A stretch of 64,000 nucleotides of DNA from Paragordius varius (Eukaryota; Nematomorpha): contig OZ176050.1 in NCBI GenBank assembly GCA_964247055.1, positions 7,006,001-7,070,000 on the forward strand, given 5' to 3'. Under the pieces are notes generated by a model. The model was given only the letters and a program-made list of their open reading frames with translations, did no database searches and had not been told where the DNA came from. Positions 62,351 through 64,000 of the stretch are shown here, piece by piece. The stretch's first letter is position 1. Each line of letters begins with the position of its first letter. The position numbers were made by a program, and so were the translations under genes.

Positions 62351-64000
62351 ATGGTCAAACCTGAGTTTATTGAGATTTTTCCTTATCCGCCAAACACTTC
62401 TCCTTTAGATCATCAAGTAGCTGGTCATTTTCATGGACAGGGCAAAACAGGATTAGGATTCCTCAAACATGCAAACGGATTAATTTACAAACCATTTCAA
62501 ACCTCTTTAAGAGGTGAAAAGGAGCATGCGTTTTACGAAACAATTATCAATGAGTTAAATGATGATGATCCAATTGTTGTGAAATTAAGAACATTTCTTC
62601 CTGGTTACTATGGTGTAGAATATTTAAATATTTCAAACGAAAGTATGTTTAATGAATATATATTCTTAGATATCAAATTCATTAAATTACAAGATTTGAC
62701 AGCCAATTTAAGTCTTCCTTGTGTCATGGATATTAAAATTGGCCGTGAAACATACGAACCAGGGACTTCAAATAATAAAGTAGCCTATGAAATTGCCAAA
62801 TATCCATTAGTCCGTAAAATAGGAATAAGAATTTTGGGAATGAAGGTTTATAAATGTTTAAATAATCTTTCATGATTTAATTTTTATCTGCCTAATTACT
62901 TTTTGTTTTGTATATGTAAAAATATATTTTTTTTAGTTTTAATGATATCGAAAATGTTGCTTTCTAACAATAGAGAGATTATAAACCGTTTTTCTATTTA
63001 TTGAGAATTAAATAATCCTGTTATATTATTCGCATTTTAAGTAAGTCTATCAATGTCTCCTTTGATTAAGTCTTCGTCGACTCCCCGTCCTTAGAAAAAT
63101 ATCATTTTCTTTTAATATCGGGACGAACATTGATGGATCACGAATTAAACTGAAAAAAATAAAATGAAAGTGAAATTTTAAAACATTTATAACTAAATTT
63201 TCCGTAAAAACCGGTATATGTATACATATGTTTCTTTAAAATTTATGCGGTATGAAAAATTAGTGTAATTACTAATAAATTATATCCTTTTCATAAATTT
63301 GTTTAGGACGTGGCAAGAAATTTTTGCAACTTTTGTTAGGAGTATTTCTAATCTATAAAATTTGGCGTTTTTATTCTGGTGTAAAGCGGTTATCTAGCCA
63401 GTTTATACAAAACCTTTTTAATAAAAAAACAGCTTCTTGGTCTGAAATTTGTGTTTATAAAATTAAAAATTAATTTAAATAATTTTAAATTCGGTAATAA
63501 ACTTTTTCTTTAAATTTATCAGTCTTATTTTAATGATATTTTTTGATAAGTAAATAAATTCGATACCCTATCGGTAAGTGTTGTATGGATCTCATTTAAT
63601 TAATATGTGGTACGTATTTTATGGTAAATTCCCAATTTAAGGATTTTATATTACACTTTCCTTTCCGCCAAAATAATTGTTTATAAGTTCAGAAATCGGG
63701 AATCGAGGTTTTTCTTAGTAATTCTATTTTTATGGATTACAAAACTCGACATAATTCTTTTACCTATTATTATTATTAATGATAAAAGAGACTAAATATT
63801 TGTATAATACATTTTTTAATATAACACAAAAATATGGTTTAATATGATATGATTTGTCCAAAAAATTAATATTTTTATTAAAACATATATCTTAAAATAT
63901 ATATTTAATTTTCTTATGTTTGATAGATATTTAATCCAACAACCGAAAAATATGAACAATTTGACAAAGAATATGGAAAAACTCTTGATGAAAATGACAT
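62351..64000 (+). CDS. IPMK: Inositol polyphosphate multikinase, 3' part beyond window
   Basis: Inositol phosphate kinase of the IPMK/IP6K/IP3K family. It makes InsP4/InsP5, upstream of the InsP7/InsP8 enzymes. Exon 1 (62351-62845, 165 codons) contains SPLDHQVAGHFHGQGKTG, LIYKPFQTSLRGEKEHAFYE and LRTFLPGYYGV. It then carries the catalytic inositol-binding motif as PCVMDIKIGRETYEPGTSNN, followed by KYPLVRKIGIRILGMK. The family motif PxxxDxKxG is intact. A 1.08-kb intron (62846-63926) leads to exon 2 at 63927, which begins IFNPTTEKYEQFDKEYGKTL, the family's Y...YG(R/K)xL segment in the correct phase. The ATG at 62351 is the only sensible start in this frame. The remainder, including the C-terminal D-F-A motif, lies to the right of the window. 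Confidence 0.94.
62846..63926 (+). other. IPMK: IPMK intron 1
   Basis: Donor aag|gttta at 62846 and acceptor tttgatag before 63927. The phase-0 junction gives GMK-IFNPTTEKY. The intron holds no recognisable gene or repeat. Confidence 0.8.

Noticed and set aside
1-64000. tRNA, rRNA, CRISPR and bacterial-type features
   Set aside because: No cloverleaf with correct A and B box spacing, no rRNA segments, no spaced direct repeats; genes are spliced and eukaryotic.

Overview
The window is a strongly AT-rich stretch of animal nuclear DNA, most likely from an insect or close arthropod. The evidence is spliced genes with animal-type products (double heme peroxidase, SR splicing factor, Friend-of-GATA zinc fingers, BAP111-like protein, PPIP5K, HRI kinase, IPMK) and a fused double peroxidase of the insect DBLOX type. 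The species cannot be named from the sequence.

Layout. (1) About 0.57-13.3 kb, minus: a fused double heme peroxidase that runs off the left edge. (2) 16.3-17.4 kb, minus: an SRSF10-like SR protein with a U12-type AT-AC intron. (3) 20.05-21.0 kb, plus: TYW3, convergent with a small unidentified coiled-coil gene on minus. (4) 24.4-26.8 kb: an unidentified coiled-coil gene (minus) head to head with a SMARCE1/BAP111-like gene (plus) in which I see no HMG box. (5) 26.9-28.0 kb, minus: a Friend-of-GATA (u-shaped) zinc-finger gene, partial. (6) 28-38.6 kb: a gene-poor tract with a mariner relic, MITEs and a few exon-like segments. (7) 38.6-56.45 kb, minus: PPIP5K, almost complete, with LINE, MITE and SINE-like insertions in its introns. 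(8) 57.6-59 kb: a broken LINE. (9) 60.9-62.35 kb, minus: an HRI-type eIF2-alpha kinase, divergent from IPMK (plus, off the right edge).

The outstanding signal is ultrashort introns. When I thread conserved proteins through the DNA, single GT...AG gaps of 20-34 nt restore both frame and homology. They occur in TYW3 (22 and 28 nt), PPIP5K (23, 23, 26 and 26 nt), HRI (22, 23, 34 and 34 nt) and an unidentified gene (22, 23, 20 and 38 nt), beside ordinary introns of 50 nt to 2.6 kb. SRSF10 has a possible 21-nt one. Introns of 20-26 nt are well below the usual animal minimum. The same genome also keeps a minor-spliceosome AT-AC intron with textbook signals.

Functionally, IPMK and PPIP5K are two enzymes of the inositol polyphosphate/pyrophosphate pathway lying about 6 kb apart. 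HRI and IPMK have coding starts six bases apart on opposite strands, so their 5' regions must overlap. The double peroxidase is degenerate at key heme-pocket residues in both domains, so a structural rather than enzymatic role is likely.
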